Source: CAZNPW01 sp964575185
Lineage (GTDB): Bacteria > Pseudomonadota > Alphaproteobacteria > Rhodobacterales > Rhodobacteraceae
NCBI GenBank assembly: GCA_964575185.1
Contig: CAZNPW010000024.1
Location: 1 to 49,749 of the forward strand
DNA length: 49,749 nt
Direction of reading: 5' to 3'
Position numbers and translations under genes: made by a program. Positions 39,699 through 47,637 of this stretch are shown here, one piece after another. The notes beneath the pieces are model-generated. The model worked only from the letters and a program-made list of their open reading frames with translations. It searched no databases and was not told the DNA's origin. Each line of letters begins with the position of its first letter. The stretch's first letter is position 1.

Positions 39699-40286
39699 TC
39701 AGACCCGGCGACGCGCCCCGAAGGCCGCGCCGATGGTGCCGTCGTCGAGGTAGTCGAGCTCTCCCCCCACCGGGATGCCGCGGGCGAGGGTGGACAGCAT
39801 CGCGCCGGTGGGGGCGAGCGCGTCGGCGATGTAGTGGGCGGTGGTCTGGCCGTCGACCGTGGCGGGCAGGGCGAGGATGACCTCGGCCACGGCTTCCTCT
39901 GCCACGCGGACGACGAGGCGCGGGATGTGCAGGTCCTCGGGCGTGATGTCGTCGAGCGCCGAGAGCGTGCCGCCGAGAACGTGGTAGCGGCCGCGGAAGG
40001 CCCCGGTGCGCTCCATCGCCCAGAGGTCGGCGATGTCGGCCACGACGCAGATCTCGCCCGTGGCGCGGCGCGGGTCGGCGCAGATGGGGCAGAGGTCGGC
40101 GGTCGCGATGTTGCCGCAGGTGGCGCAGTCGCGCGCGCTGGCGGCGACCGCGGCCATGCGCGCGGCGAGCGGGGCCATGACCTGCCCGCGTTTCTTCAGG
40201 AGCATCAGGACGGCGCGGCGGGCGGACCGGGGGCCGAGGCCGGGCAGGCGGGCCATCAGGTCGATCAGGTCCTCGATCTCGCGCAC
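39699..40286 (-). CDS. recR: Recombination mediator RecR
   Basis: 195 residues: helix-hairpin-helix LPGLGPRSARRAV near residue 14, zinc motif CATCGNIATADLCPIC, and a Toprim domain from ICVVADIADLWAMERTGAFRG with LGGTLSALDDITPEDL. RecR acts with RecF and RecO to load RecA on gapped DNA. The GTG start at 40286 follows the ybaB stop after one base, so the two are coupled. C-terminal Walker-like LARGIPVGGELDYLD is intact. Confidence 0.97.
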   Translation of the reverse strand: MREIEDLIDLMARLPGLGPRSARRAVLMLLKKRGQVMAPLAARMAAVAASARDCATCGNIATADLCPICADPRRATGEICVVADIADLWAMERTGAFRGRYHVLGGTLSALDDITPEDLHIPRLVVRVAEEAVAEVILALPATVDGQTTAHYIADALAPTGAMLSTLARGIPVGGELDYLDDGTIGAAFGARRRV

Positions 40287-40287
40287 G

Positions 40288-40632
40288 TCAGAAGGGGAGT
40301 TTCAGGCCGGGGGGCAGGCCGAGTCCACCGGTGATCTTCTCCATCTCGGCGGTGTGGCGGGCATGCGCGCGGGCTTGGGCGTCCTTGACGGCGGCGAGGA
40401 TCAGGTCCTCCACGATCTCCTTTTCGGAGGCGACGAAGATCGAGGGGTCGATCGTCAGGCCGGTGAGCTCGCCCTTGGCGGTGGCGGTGGCGCGGACGAG
40501 GCCCGCGCCGGATTCGCCGGTTACGGTGATGCGCTCGAGGCTGGATTGCAGGTCGGCCATCTTCTCCTGCAGCTCTTGCGCGGCCTTCATCATCTTGCCC
40601 ATGTCGGCGAGGTTGCCGAGGCCCTTCAGCAT
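40288..40632 (-). CDS. ybaB: YbaB/EbfC nucleoid-associated protein
   Basis: 114 residues: GLGNLADMGKMMKAAQELQEKMADLQ, ITVTGESGAGLVRATATAKGELTGLTID, EDLILAAVKDAQARA. A small DNA-binding dimer that usually stands between dnaX and recR in one operon. Here dnaX is separated from it by an oppositely oriented toxin-antitoxin pair and ybaB has its own predicted promoter. AAAGGA is 8 bases before ATG 40632. Confidence 0.95.
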   Translation of the reverse strand: MLKGLGNLADMGKMMKAAQELQEKMADLQSSLERITVTGESGAGLVRATATAKGELTGLTIDPSIFVASEKEIVEDLILAAVKDAQARAHARHTAEMEKITGGLGLPPGLKLPF

Positions 40633-40660
40633 GGCGTGCGTCCTTTGTTCCGGTAGGGAA

Positions 40661-40688
40661 CAGATAGCGATGGTGGCGCGGGGTGCAA
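40661..40688 (-). promoter_or_regulatory. Predicted promoter of ybaB-recR
   Basis: On the minus strand: TTGCAC (40688-40683), 16-bp spacer, TATCTG (40666-40661). Leader about 22 bases. It would restore expression of ybaB-recR independent of dnaX. Confidence 0.5.
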
Positions 40689-40749
40689 TGGGGTGGCGGG
40701 TGTGATGCGGATGTGGCAGGATGTGTACATCGGCAGGCGGGAGGCGAAG

Positions 40750-41025
40750 ATGGCGACGCGCGCGACGGTGACCTATCACACTTCGGTCGAGACGCGAGAG
40801 CGGCTGGACCGCCTGGCGGCGGAGACCCGGCGGAGCCGGAGTTTCCTGACGAACGAGGCGGTGGAGCGGTATCTGGCCGAAGAGGAGGCGTTCATGGCCT
40901 CTGTCCAGCGGGGGATCGAGCAATTGGATCGGGGCGAGTACATCGAGCATGACGAAGTGGTTCGCTACTTCGAATCTTTGAGCACCGACTCGCCGTTACC
41001 GGTGCCGACCGCTAGGCGGCGATGA
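40750..41025 (+). CDS. ParD/RHH-type antitoxin
   Basis: 91 residues. The N-terminus TRATVTYHTSVETRERLDRLAAETRRSRSFLTNEAVERYL is a ribbon-helix-helix DNA-binding domain of the CopG/ParD type; the C-terminal 45 residues (FMASVQRGIEQLDRGEYIEHDEVVRYFESL) have the usual toxin-binding form. ATG 40750 was chosen for GGAGG 5 bases upstream; an ATG at 40693 would add an unlikely N-terminus. The stop overlaps the toxin start by 4 bp. It should neutralise the ParE-like toxin and repress its own promoter. Confidence 0.9.
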   Translation: MATRATVTYHTSVETRERLDRLAAETRRSRSFLTNEAVERYLAEEEAFMASVQRGIEQLDRGEYIEHDEVVRYFESLSTDSPLPVPTARRR

Positions 41026-41306
41026 GGCTTACCTGGTCGCCGGAAGCACTGGTCGCACTTCGCGATGTTCGTGCACATATCGCGCAGGATAATCCTCGGG
41101 CAGCCGACGCCCTAGTTGTTCGAGCGTTTTCGTTCGCGGAAACAACACTGACGGATAATCCCGGTATTGGGCGACCTGGCCGCGCCGCGGGAACACGAGA
41201 AAGCGTGATCGCGAGGTCCTATATCCTGGTCTACCGATTGGCCGGGACGGAGATCGAGATCGTCACGATCCGCCACACCGCGCAGATGTGGCCCGACCGG
41301 TTCTAG
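41022..41306 (+). CDS. ParE/RelE-family toxin
   Basis: 94 residues: LTWSPEALVALRDVRAHIAQDNPRAADALVVRAF, NPGIGRPGRAAGTRESVIARSYILVYRLAGTEIEIVTIRHTAQMWP. This is the standard ParE/RelE fold with the conserved GRPGR and the terminal IxRHTAQMWP motif. ParD-paired members usually poison gyrase, RelE-like ones cut mRNA on ribosomes; the sequence alone favours ParE. Its stop codon and that of dnaX on the opposite strand share the four bases CTAG (41303-41306). Base use (AATAATC-type codons) is less GC-biased than its neighbours. Confidence 0.9.
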   Translation: MRLTWSPEALVALRDVRAHIAQDNPRAADALVVRAFSFAETTLTDNPGIGRPGRAAGTRESVIARSYILVYRLAGTEIEIVTIRHTAQMWPDRF

Positions 41307-42985
41307 CCGTCCTCGAAGGGGTCCCAGTCGTCGGGGACCTCCTGCGCAGCGGGCGGGGGCGGGGGCGGGGCGGGGGTGCGGATGTCGGTGATCCGCGCGC
41401 CGGGGAAGGCGGTCAGGATCGCCTGGACGATGGGGTTGGTGGTGGCGAGCGTCGCTTCGGCGGTGGCGCGGGTGGCCGCGCGGGCTTCGGACAGCGAGGA
41501 CGCGCCGCCCTGCGCTACGATCACCGCCCAGCGTGCCCCGGTCCAGCCCTGCAGGCGGCTGCCGAGGCGCTGCGCGAGGTCGGGGGCGGCCCCGGGGCCG
41601 GGCTCGAAGGTGATGCGGCCGGGGGTGTAGGCGACGAGGCGGAGGTGATCCTCGACCTCGATCAGCAGGCGCTGGTCGCGGCGGTCGCGGATCAGGGCCA
41701 CGACGCCGTCGAAGGTGGCGGGCAGGTCCTGCGGGGCGGTGGCGGGGACGGCCTGGGTGAGGATCGCCTGCGGGGCGCGGGTGGGCGCGGGGGCGGGCGC
41801 GGGGCGGGGTGCCGCGGCGGGCGGCGCTTCGGACTGCAGGCGGCGGATCAGGCTTTCGGGGTCGGGCAGGTCGGCGACATGGGTCAGGCGGATGATCGCC
41901 ATTTCCGCCGCCATCATCGCGTGCGGGGCGAGGGCGACCTCTTCCAGCGACTTGAGCAGCATCTGCCAGGCGCGCGACAGCACGCGCATCGGCAGGCGCG
42001 TCGCCAGGTCGGTGCCACGGGTGCGGTCGTCGGGCGTGGTGGCGGGGTCGTCGGCGGTGCCGGGGCTGATCTTCGTGACCGAGAGCCAGTGCGCGACCTC
42101 GGCCAGGTCGCGGAGGACCACGGCGGGGTCGGCCCCGTCGGCATACTGGCGGGCGAGTTCGTCGAGCGCGCCGGCGGCGTCGCCCTTCATGACCATCTCG
42201 AACAGGTCGAGCGTGCGGGCCCGGTCGGCGAGGCCCAGCATGTCGCGGACCTGCGCGGCGGTGGGCGCGCCCGCGCCGTGCGCGATGGCCTGGTCCATGA
42301 GGCTGAGGGCGTCGCGGACCGACCCCTCGGCGGCGCGCACGATCAGCGCGAGGGCGTCGGGGGCGACCGTCACGCGCTCTTTCGCGGCGATGCCGGCGAG
42401 GTGGGCGCTGAGGACCTCGGGCTCGATCCGCCGCAGGTCGAAGCGCTGGCAGCGCGACAGGATCGTGGCGGGGACCTTGCGGATTTCGGTGGTGGCGAAG
42501 ATGAACTTCACGTGCGGCGGGGGTTCTTCCAGCGTCTTCAGGAGCGCGTTGAAGGAGCCGTCCGACAGCATGTGGACTTCGTCGAAGATGATGACCTTGA
42601 AGCGCGCCTCGACCGGGCGGTAGGGGATCGCGGCCAGGATGTCGCGCATCTTGTCGACGCCCGTGTTCGAGGCCGCGTCGTATTCCAGCACGTCGAGGTG
42701 GCGGCCTTCGGCGATGGCGCGGCAGGGGCCGCAGACCCCGCAGGGTTCGACCGTGGGGCCGCCGGTGCCGTCGGGGCCGATGCAGTTCAGGCCCCTGGCG
42801 ATGATCCGCGCGGTCGTCGTCTTGCCCACGCCGCGCACGCCCGTCATCACGAAGGCATGGGCGATGCGGTCGGCGGCGAAGGCGTTCTTCAGCGTGCGGA
42901 CCATCGCGTCCTGGCCGATCAGGTCGGCAAAGGTCTGTGGCCGGTATTTCCGCGCGAGGACCTGGTAGGCGGGCTGGTCGGACAA
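41303..42985 (-). CDS. dnaX: DNA polymerase III subunits gamma/tau
   Basis: 560 residues: ARKYRPQTFADLIGQ, Walker A GVRGVGKTTTARI, zinc cluster CGVCGPC with preceding Cys, DEVHMLS, and a C-terminal tau-like tail ending DDWDPFEDG. It is the clamp-loader ATPase of the replicase. The start is TTG at 42985 with GGGGAG 4 bases upstream. There is no A-run of the kind that programs frameshifting in Escherichia coli dnaX. The expected operon partners ybaB and recR lie beyond the inserted ParD/ParE pair. The C-terminus looks complete, so the insertion did not truncate it. Confidence 0.96.
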   Translation of the reverse strand: MSDQPAYQVLARKYRPQTFADLIGQDAMVRTLKNAFAADRIAHAFVMTGVRGVGKTTTARIIARGLNCIGPDGTGGPTVEPCGVCGPCRAIAEGRHLDVLEYDAASNTGVDKMRDILAAIPYRPVEARFKVIIFDEVHMLSDGSFNALLKTLEEPPPHVKFIFATTEIRKVPATILSRCQRFDLRRIEPEVLSAHLAGIAAKERVTVAPDALALIVRAAEGSVRDALSLMDQAIAHGAGAPTAAQVRDMLGLADRARTLDLFEMVMKGDAAGALDELARQYADGADPAVVLRDLAEVAHWLSVTKISPGTADDPATTPDDRTRGTDLATRLPMRVLSRAWQMLLKSLEEVALAPHAMMAAEMAIIRLTHVADLPDPESLIRRLQSEAPPAAAPRPAPAPAPTRAPQAILTQAVPATAPQDLPATFDGVVALIRDRRDQRLLIEVEDHLRLVAYTPGRITFEPGPGAAPDLAQRLGSRLQGWTGARWAVIVAQGGASSLSEARAATRATAEATLATTNPIVQAILTAFPGARITDIRTPAPPPPPPAAQEVPDDWDPFEDG

Positions 42986-43010
42986 GGCGCTCCCCCCGGG
43001 AATCGGGGCG

Positions 43011-43039
43011 ACTTTAGGCTGCGGGCGGTGCCGGGTCCA
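43011..43039 (-). promoter_or_regulatory. Predicted sigma70 promoter of dnaX
   Basis: On the minus strand: TGGACC (43039-43034), 17-bp spacer, TAAAGT (43016-43011). Leader about 19 bases. The -35 is identical to that of ileS. Confidence 0.55.
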
Positions 43040-43045
43040 CGGGCG

Positions 43046-43073
43046 TTGACCGCAGGCGGCGCAACGCTACCCT
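43046..43073 (+). promoter_or_regulatory. Possible promoter of the DUF4864 gene
   Basis: TTGACC (43046-43051), 16-bp spacer, TACCCT (43068-43073); leader about 24 bases. Confidence 0.42.
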
Positions 43074-43103
43074 TTCCCCGGGGACGTCATTGTGGAGAGA
43101 CCG

Positions 43104-43517
43104 ATGCGCATCCTGCTCGCCGCCGCCTGGCTTGCCCTGGCCGCCCCCGCCCTTCCCGCGCTCGCCGACCAGCATCGCAATCCGACGATCGAGGGCGTGA
43201 TCTCGGACCAGCTTCAGGCCTTCCGGGCCGACGACTTCGCCACCGCCTTCACCTTCGCCAGCCCGACGATCAAGAACCTGTTCGGCACGCCCGAGAACTT
43301 CGGCCGGATGGTCACGCAGGGCTACCCGATGGTCTACCGCCCGGGCAGCGTCACCATGCTGGAGCTGCGCGAGGTCGCGGGCGGGCTGTGGCAGCGGGTG
43401 ATGATCGTGGACGAGGCCGGGGTGACGCACACGCTCGACTACCAGATGGTCGAGACGCCCGACGGCTGGCAGATCAACGCGGTGCAGATCCTGCCGCAGC
43501 AGGGCGTGGGGGCCTGA
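43104..43517 (+). CDS. DUF4864 secreted protein
   Basis: 137 residues: a clear signal peptide (RILLAAAWLALAAPALPALA) followed by an NTF2-like alpha+beta domain, IEGVISDQLQAFRADDFATAFTFASPTIKNLFGTPENFGRMVTQGYP and TLDYQMVETPDGWQINAVQIL. This is the DUF4864 pattern, periplasmic and of unknown function. ATG 43104 (GGAGAGACCG upstream) was preferred to the in-frame GTG at 43092. A strong hairpin follows the stop. Confidence 0.85.
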   Translation: MRILLAAAWLALAAPALPALADQHRNPTIEGVISDQLQAFRADDFATAFTFASPTIKNLFGTPENFGRMVTQGYPMVYRPGSVTMLELREVAGGLWQRVMIVDEAGVTHTLDYQMVETPDGWQINAVQILPQQGVGA

Positions 43518-43524
43518 CCCCGTT

Positions 43525-43553
43525 GCGCCGCGCGGCAGCCGTCCGCGCGGCGC
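43525..43553. terminator. Strong hairpin after the DUF4864 gene
   Basis: Perfect 11-bp stem GCGCCGCGCGG/CCGCGCGGCGC with a 7-base loop CAGCCGT, 8 bases after the stop. No T-run, so a Rho-independent role is uncertain. Confidence 0.5.
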
Positions 43554-43623
43554 GGTGCGGGGGCGTTAACCGCGCCGCCTGACCCTTGGCCGCCGAACCG
43601 GCAGCTTCCAGGGGGTTACGCGG

Positions 43624-45912
43624 ATGAACAAGGCAGTCACGGATGGTCTGGTGCTGATGCCCCCGGGCTTTGCGGCCGGGCTTCAGAACTGGTCGCGCGA
43701 GGACGGCACGCCCGGGTCGGGCAGCTACGACAACCAGCCCAACGCGGCCTTCGTGCCGAACGACCAGGACTTCGGCGGCTGCATGGAGCTGCAGAAGGTC
43801 GAGGCGGTGCAGCGCCTGCGGTCGTTCCGCGAGATCCCCTTCCGCCCGGACATGTACCTGCGCGTCACCGTGCGGATCAAGGCGGTCGCGGGCAACCTGC
43901 CCGGCGTGCGCATCGCGGCCTATGTCGCGCGCGGCAACGGCACCAACATCACCACCGTGCCGCAGGCGGGCGCGGTGACGACGCTGACGACCTACGGGCA
44001 GGTGCGCACGATCACCGCGATCATCGGCGCGGGCAACCGGCAGGGCGTGGACCTGGTCTGGGGGCGCGAGCCCGCCTACGCGCACATCGGGCTCGACCTG
44101 ACCGGCGGCACCGGCGGGGTGGTGCGCATCGACGACATCGAGATCGAGGACGTCACCTCGGTCTTCTACCGCAAGCTGATGGACTGGGTCGACGTGCGCG
44201 ACTACGGCGCGCTCGGCAACGGCACCGCCGACGACCAGGCGGCCTTCGAGGCGGCGGACGCGGCGGCGCTGGGGCGCGGGATCCTCGTGTCGTCGGGCAC
44301 CTACCGGATCGCGGGGAACATCACCGTCAACAGCCCGATCCGGTTCGAGGGGGCGCTGTCCATGCCCGTCGCGTCGCGGGCGATCTTCCGGCGCAGCTTC
44401 AACCTCGACACCTACGCCGCGGCCTTCGGCAGCGAGTTGCAGGGCTTCCGCCGCGCGTTGCAGGCGCTCTTCAACCTGGGCGAGCACGTGAGCCTCGACC
44501 TGTCGGGCCGGCGGATCGACCTGACGGGGCCGATCGACGTCGCCGCGCTGACCGGCGTTTCGGCGATGGAACAGCGCCGCGTCATCCGCAACGGGCTCTT
44601 GTTCGCCCAGCCGGGGTCGGCCTGGGACACCGACACGGTCACCTCGGTCGCGACCTATGCGGTGGGCAACCCCAACCGCCTGACGGCGGTCGCGAACGTG
44701 GCCAACGTTCCGGTGGGCGCGGTGGTCAGCGGCACCGGCGTGGGGCGCGAGGTCTATGTCCGGTCCAAGAACGTCAGCGCCGGCACGGTGGAGCTGAGCC
44801 AGCCCCTGTGGGGGGCCGCGGGCACCCGGACCTACACCTTCCGGCGGCACAAGTACATGCTCGACTTCTCGGGATTCGAGTCGCTCCAGCGGCTCGAGAT
44901 CAACGAGATCGAGCTGCAGTGCAACGGCGAGGCTTCGGGCATCCTGCTCGCCCCCGAAGGCGTGGCCTGCCGGATCGCCGACTGCACGATCAACCGCCCC
45001 CGCCAGCGCGGGATCAGCAGCCACGGGCGCGGCTGCCAGGGGCTTCTGGTCGACCGCAACCAGTTCATCTCGGACGAGCAGGCCCTGCCGGTGCAGGCGC
45101 GGGTGTCGATCGCGCTGAACGTGAACGCCAACGACGTGAAGCTGCGCGACAACCGCGTGGTGCGGTTCGCCCACTTCGCGGTCATGCACGGCACCGGGCA
45201 CATGCTGGTGGCCAACCACTTCTTCCACGGCGACGACGAGCCGAACGGGGTGCGCCGCGCCGGCGTGGTGTTCACCGAGGTCAACATGGTGGGCCTCGTG
45301 ACGGGCAACTACGTCGACAACTGTTTCATCGAGCTGACGAACGAACACGACGCGGCCCCCGATTTCGGCACCGAGCTGTCGTTCGGGGCGCTGACGGTCA
45401 CCGGCAACATCTTCATCGCCACGAACGTGGCGCCGGGGTTCCGCTTCCTGGTCGTGGGGCCGCGCGGGTCGGGGCACTTCCTGGCCGGCCTGTCGGTGAC
45501 CGGCAACGCCTTCCGCACCTTCAACGGCGACATCGACCGGGTGGAGCGGGTGGACACGTCCTTCGCCACGCTCGACGAGACGCGGTTCCGCAACGTGGTG
45601 TTCGAGGCCAACACCTTCAACGGGGTCACCCAGATCACCGCGAGCCCGGTGGCGATCGAGCACGTCCAGAACACCGCCGCCGAGACCTGGGTGGTGGCGG
45701 CGGGGCCGTTCATGCCCTTCGGCGGCAGGGCGCGGACGGTGACGGGGGTGGTGGCCGAAGGCAACATCGTCACCCCCGCGAACGTGGTCAACTACAGCTT
45801 TCCCAACGTCCTGACCGAACAGGGCGGCAACGGGCAGGTGGTCCACCTGCGCTGGCCGCAGGCGCTGCGCGGGCGGGCGCGGGTGACGGTGCGGGTGGAC
45901 GAGCCGGTGTGA
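43624..45912 (+). CDS. Tailspike-like right-handed beta-helix protein (pectate-lyase 3 type)
   Basis: 762 residues. The first 190 residues form a jelly-roll-like domain (GGCMELQKVEAVQRLRSF, GIDDIEIEDV-type strand). Then VDVRDYGALGNGTADDQAAFEAADAAA is the start signature of pectate-lyase-3/glycoside hydrolase 28-related beta-helices, and a long run of Asn-rich short turns follows (LVDRNQFIS, KLRDNRVVRF, VTGNIFIA, VTGNAFRTF, FEANTFNG), as in phage tailspikes and polysaccharide lyases. There is no signal peptide. I recall close relatives as widespread in Rhodobacterales without a known role. It may act on or attach to a surface polysaccharide. GGGGG precedes ATG 43624. Confidence 0.82.
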   Translation: MNKAVTDGLVLMPPGFAAGLQNWSREDGTPGSGSYDNQPNAAFVPNDQDFGGCMELQKVEAVQRLRSFREIPFRPDMYLRVTVRIKAVAGNLPGVRIAAYVARGNGTNITTVPQAGAVTTLTTYGQVRTITAIIGAGNRQGVDLVWGREPAYAHIGLDLTGGTGGVVRIDDIEIEDVTSVFYRKLMDWVDVRDYGALGNGTADDQAAFEAADAAALGRGILVSSGTYRIAGNITVNSPIRFEGALSMPVASRAIFRRSFNLDTYAAAFGSELQGFRRALQALFNLGEHVSLDLSGRRIDLTGPIDVAALTGVSAMEQRRVIRNGLLFAQPGSAWDTDTVTSVATYAVGNPNRLTAVANVANVPVGAVVSGTGVGREVYVRSKNVSAGTVELSQPLWGAAGTRTYTFRRHKYMLDFSGFESLQRLEINEIELQCNGEASGILLAPEGVACRIADCTINRPRQRGISSHGRGCQGLLVDRNQFISDEQALPVQARVSIALNVNANDVKLRDNRVVRFAHFAVMHGTGHMLVANHFFHGDDEPNGVRRAGVVFTEVNMVGLVTGNYVDNCFIELTNEHDAAPDFGTELSFGALTVTGNIFIATNVAPGFRFLVVGPRGSGHFLAGLSVTGNAFRTFNGDIDRVERVDTSFATLDETRFRNVVFEANTFNGVTQITASPVAIEHVQNTAAETWVVAAGPFMPFGGRARTVTGVVAEGNIVTPANVVNYSFPNVLTEQGGNGQVVHLRWPQALRGRARVTVRVDEPV

Positions 45913-45919
45913 GCGCCGG

Positions 45920-46759
45920 CTAGCTGCCGTCCAGCCCGTAATCGGCGATCAGGCGCACCGCCAGGTCGCCGTCCGGCGGGCCGAGGGCGAGCGCGGCGCG
46001 CAAGGTCAGGAGGCGGGCCGCGCAGGACTCGGCGGGCGCGGGATAGGCCAACGGCGACAGCGCGGCGATCATCGCACCGGGGTCCGGCCCGGCATCGACC
46101 GCGGCCATGATCGCGGCCCCCAGCGCCCGGCGGGCGCGGTCCTCGTCCGCGGGGGGCAGGGATCCGTCCGGCAGGTCGCCCTGGTAGCGGGCGAGGCTTG
46201 CCGCCATGAGCCGGCCCAGCACCTCGGCCGCGCGGTCGGGCGGCAGGGCGGCGATGGCCGACATCTCGATCCCCCGGGCCTCGGCCCGGTCGTTCAGATA
46301 GGCGTCGCAGCGTTCGGCCGTCAGACCTTCGGCGATGGAAAGCCGCGTCGCCAGCACCGCCCGCTGGTCGGCGACGGGCAGGCGCGGCAGGCCTTCGGCC
46401 GCGCCGTCGAGCGCGAAGGAGGGCAGCAGGGTCGCCCCGACGCGGGCGATCTGGTCGTCGGAGGGGGTGACGAAGCCGAACTGCGTGAACTGGTCGCGCA
46501 GCGCCGTCCCGAGGGCGGCCTGCGCTGCGGGGCTTGCGACCAGGTCGGACAGCGCGCGGCGCAGCGGAGCCTGCAGCGCGGCGGGAAACCGCACCTGCCC
46601 CATCGCCAGATCGACCATCCGCGTCCGGACCGGCTCTCCGGACAGCGCCGTGACGATGACGTCGGCAGGCGGGTTCTGCACGCCGGTGTCCTGCGCGGCG
46701 GCGGGCGGGGCGAGGCCGAGGGCGATCAGGGCCAGGGTGGTGGCGGCAAGGGTGCGCAT
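45920..46759 (-). CDS. Periplasmic hypothetical protein
   Basis: 279 residues with a signal peptide (RTLAATTLALIALGLAPPAAAQ, cleavage after AAA). The rest is helical and rich in Ala, Leu and Arg (PLRRALSDLVASPAAQAALGTALRDQF, LSIAEGLTAERCDAYLNDRA), with two Cys in the second half. No family is recognised. Its end is 7 bp from the convergent beta-helix gene; its start is divergent from truA. ATG 46759 is the only start compatible with the signal peptide. Confidence 0.72.
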   Translation of the reverse strand: MRTLAATTLALIALGLAPPAAAQDTGVQNPPADVIVTALSGEPVRTRMVDLAMGQVRFPAALQAPLRRALSDLVASPAAQAALGTALRDQFTQFGFVTPSDDQIARVGATLLPSFALDGAAEGLPRLPVADQRAVLATRLSIAEGLTAERCDAYLNDRAEARGIEMSAIAALPPDRAAEVLGRLMAASLARYQGDLPDGSLPPADEDRARRALGAAIMAAVDAGPDPGAMIAALSPLAYPAPAESCAARLLTLRAALALGPPDGDLAVRLIADYGLDGS

Positions 46760-46835
46760 GGCGGCAGGATGCCAAGGCCCGGCGGGCTTGGCCAGACGCA
46801 ATGCGCGGACCCCGCAGCCTTCCCCCGCGCCGCTG

Positions 46836-46865
46836 TTGTGGGGCCCGCCCGCTTTGCGCTATCGC
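46836..46865 (+). promoter_or_regulatory. Possible promoter of truA (leaderless transcript)
   Basis: TTGTGG (46836-46841), 18-bp spacer, TATCGC (46860-46865). The start site would coincide with the truA ATG (46872), which lacks a Shine-Dalgarno. Confidence 0.35.
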
Positions 46866-46871
46866 CGCGCC

Positions 46872-47633
46872 ATGCCACGCTTCGCCCTGCTGATCGAATA
46901 CGACGGCCACCCCTTCCACGGCTGGCAGCGCCAGGCCGGGGGCCAGCCGTCGGTCCAGGCGGCGGTGGAGGCCGCGCTCGCCCGCATCGACCCCGCAGCG
47001 CCCGCCGCCACCGGCGCGGGGCGGACCGACACGGGCGTGCATGCGGCGGGCCAGGTCGCGCATGCGGACCTTGCGCGCGACTGGGACCCCTTCCGCCTGG
47101 CCGCGGCACTGAACGCGCATCTGCGGCCCCTGCCGGTCGCCGTGCTGGCCGCGGCGCGGGTCGCGGACGACTTCCACGCGCGGTTCGGTGCCGTCGGGCG
47201 GCGGTATCTCTACCGCATCCTCTGCCGCCGCGCCCCGGCGGTGCTGGCGCGCGGGCAGGTCTGGCAGGTGGCCCGGAGCCTCGACATCGGCGCGATGCGC
47301 GCCGGGGCCGCGCATCTGGTGGGCCGGCACGACTTCACCACCTTCCGCGCGGTCCAGTGCCAGGCGCAAAGCCCGGTGAAGACGCTCGACGCCATCGCCA
47401 TCGCACAGGCGGGCGACGAGGTCCGGCTGCACCTTTCCGCCCGCAGCTTCCTGCACAACCAGGTGCGGTCGATCGTCGGCACGCTGGAGCGGGTGGGGGC
47501 CGGGGCCTGGACCCCGGCCGACGTGGCCGCCGCGCTCGCCGCGCGCGACCGCGCCGCCTGCGGCCCCGTCGCGCCGCCGCAGGGCCTGTGCCTGACCGGG
47601 GTGGCCTACGCGGCCGACCCCTTCGCGCCGTGA
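46872..47633 (+). CDS. truA: tRNA pseudouridine(38-40) synthase
   Basis: 253 residues: FALLIEYDGHPFHGWQRQAGGQPSVQ, the catalytic aspartate in GAGRTDTGVHAAGQVAH, RYLYRILCRRAP, GRHDFTTFRAVQC and FLHNQVRSIVGTLERVG. It modifies U38-U40 in the tRNA anticodon arm. No ribosome site precedes the ATG. The stop is 4 bp from the convergent transporter gene. Confidence 0.97.
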   Translation: MPRFALLIEYDGHPFHGWQRQAGGQPSVQAAVEAALARIDPAAPAATGAGRTDTGVHAAGQVAHADLARDWDPFRLAAALNAHLRPLPVAVLAAARVADDFHARFGAVGRRYLYRILCRRAPAVLARGQVWQVARSLDIGAMRAGAAHLVGRHDFTTFRAVQCQAQSPVKTLDAIAIAQAGDEVRLHLSARSFLHNQVRSIVGTLERVGAGAWTPADVAAALAARDRAACGPVAPPQGLCLTGVAYAADPFAP

Positions 47634-47637
47634 CCGC

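Noticed and set aside
41303..42985. Programmed frameshift producing the short DnaX form
   Set aside because: No A-run slippery sequence is present on the coding strand, so only the full-length product is annotated.
43624..45912. Prophage remnant
   Set aside because: Apart from the beta-helix protein there are no phage structural, lysis or integrase genes, and composition matches the host.
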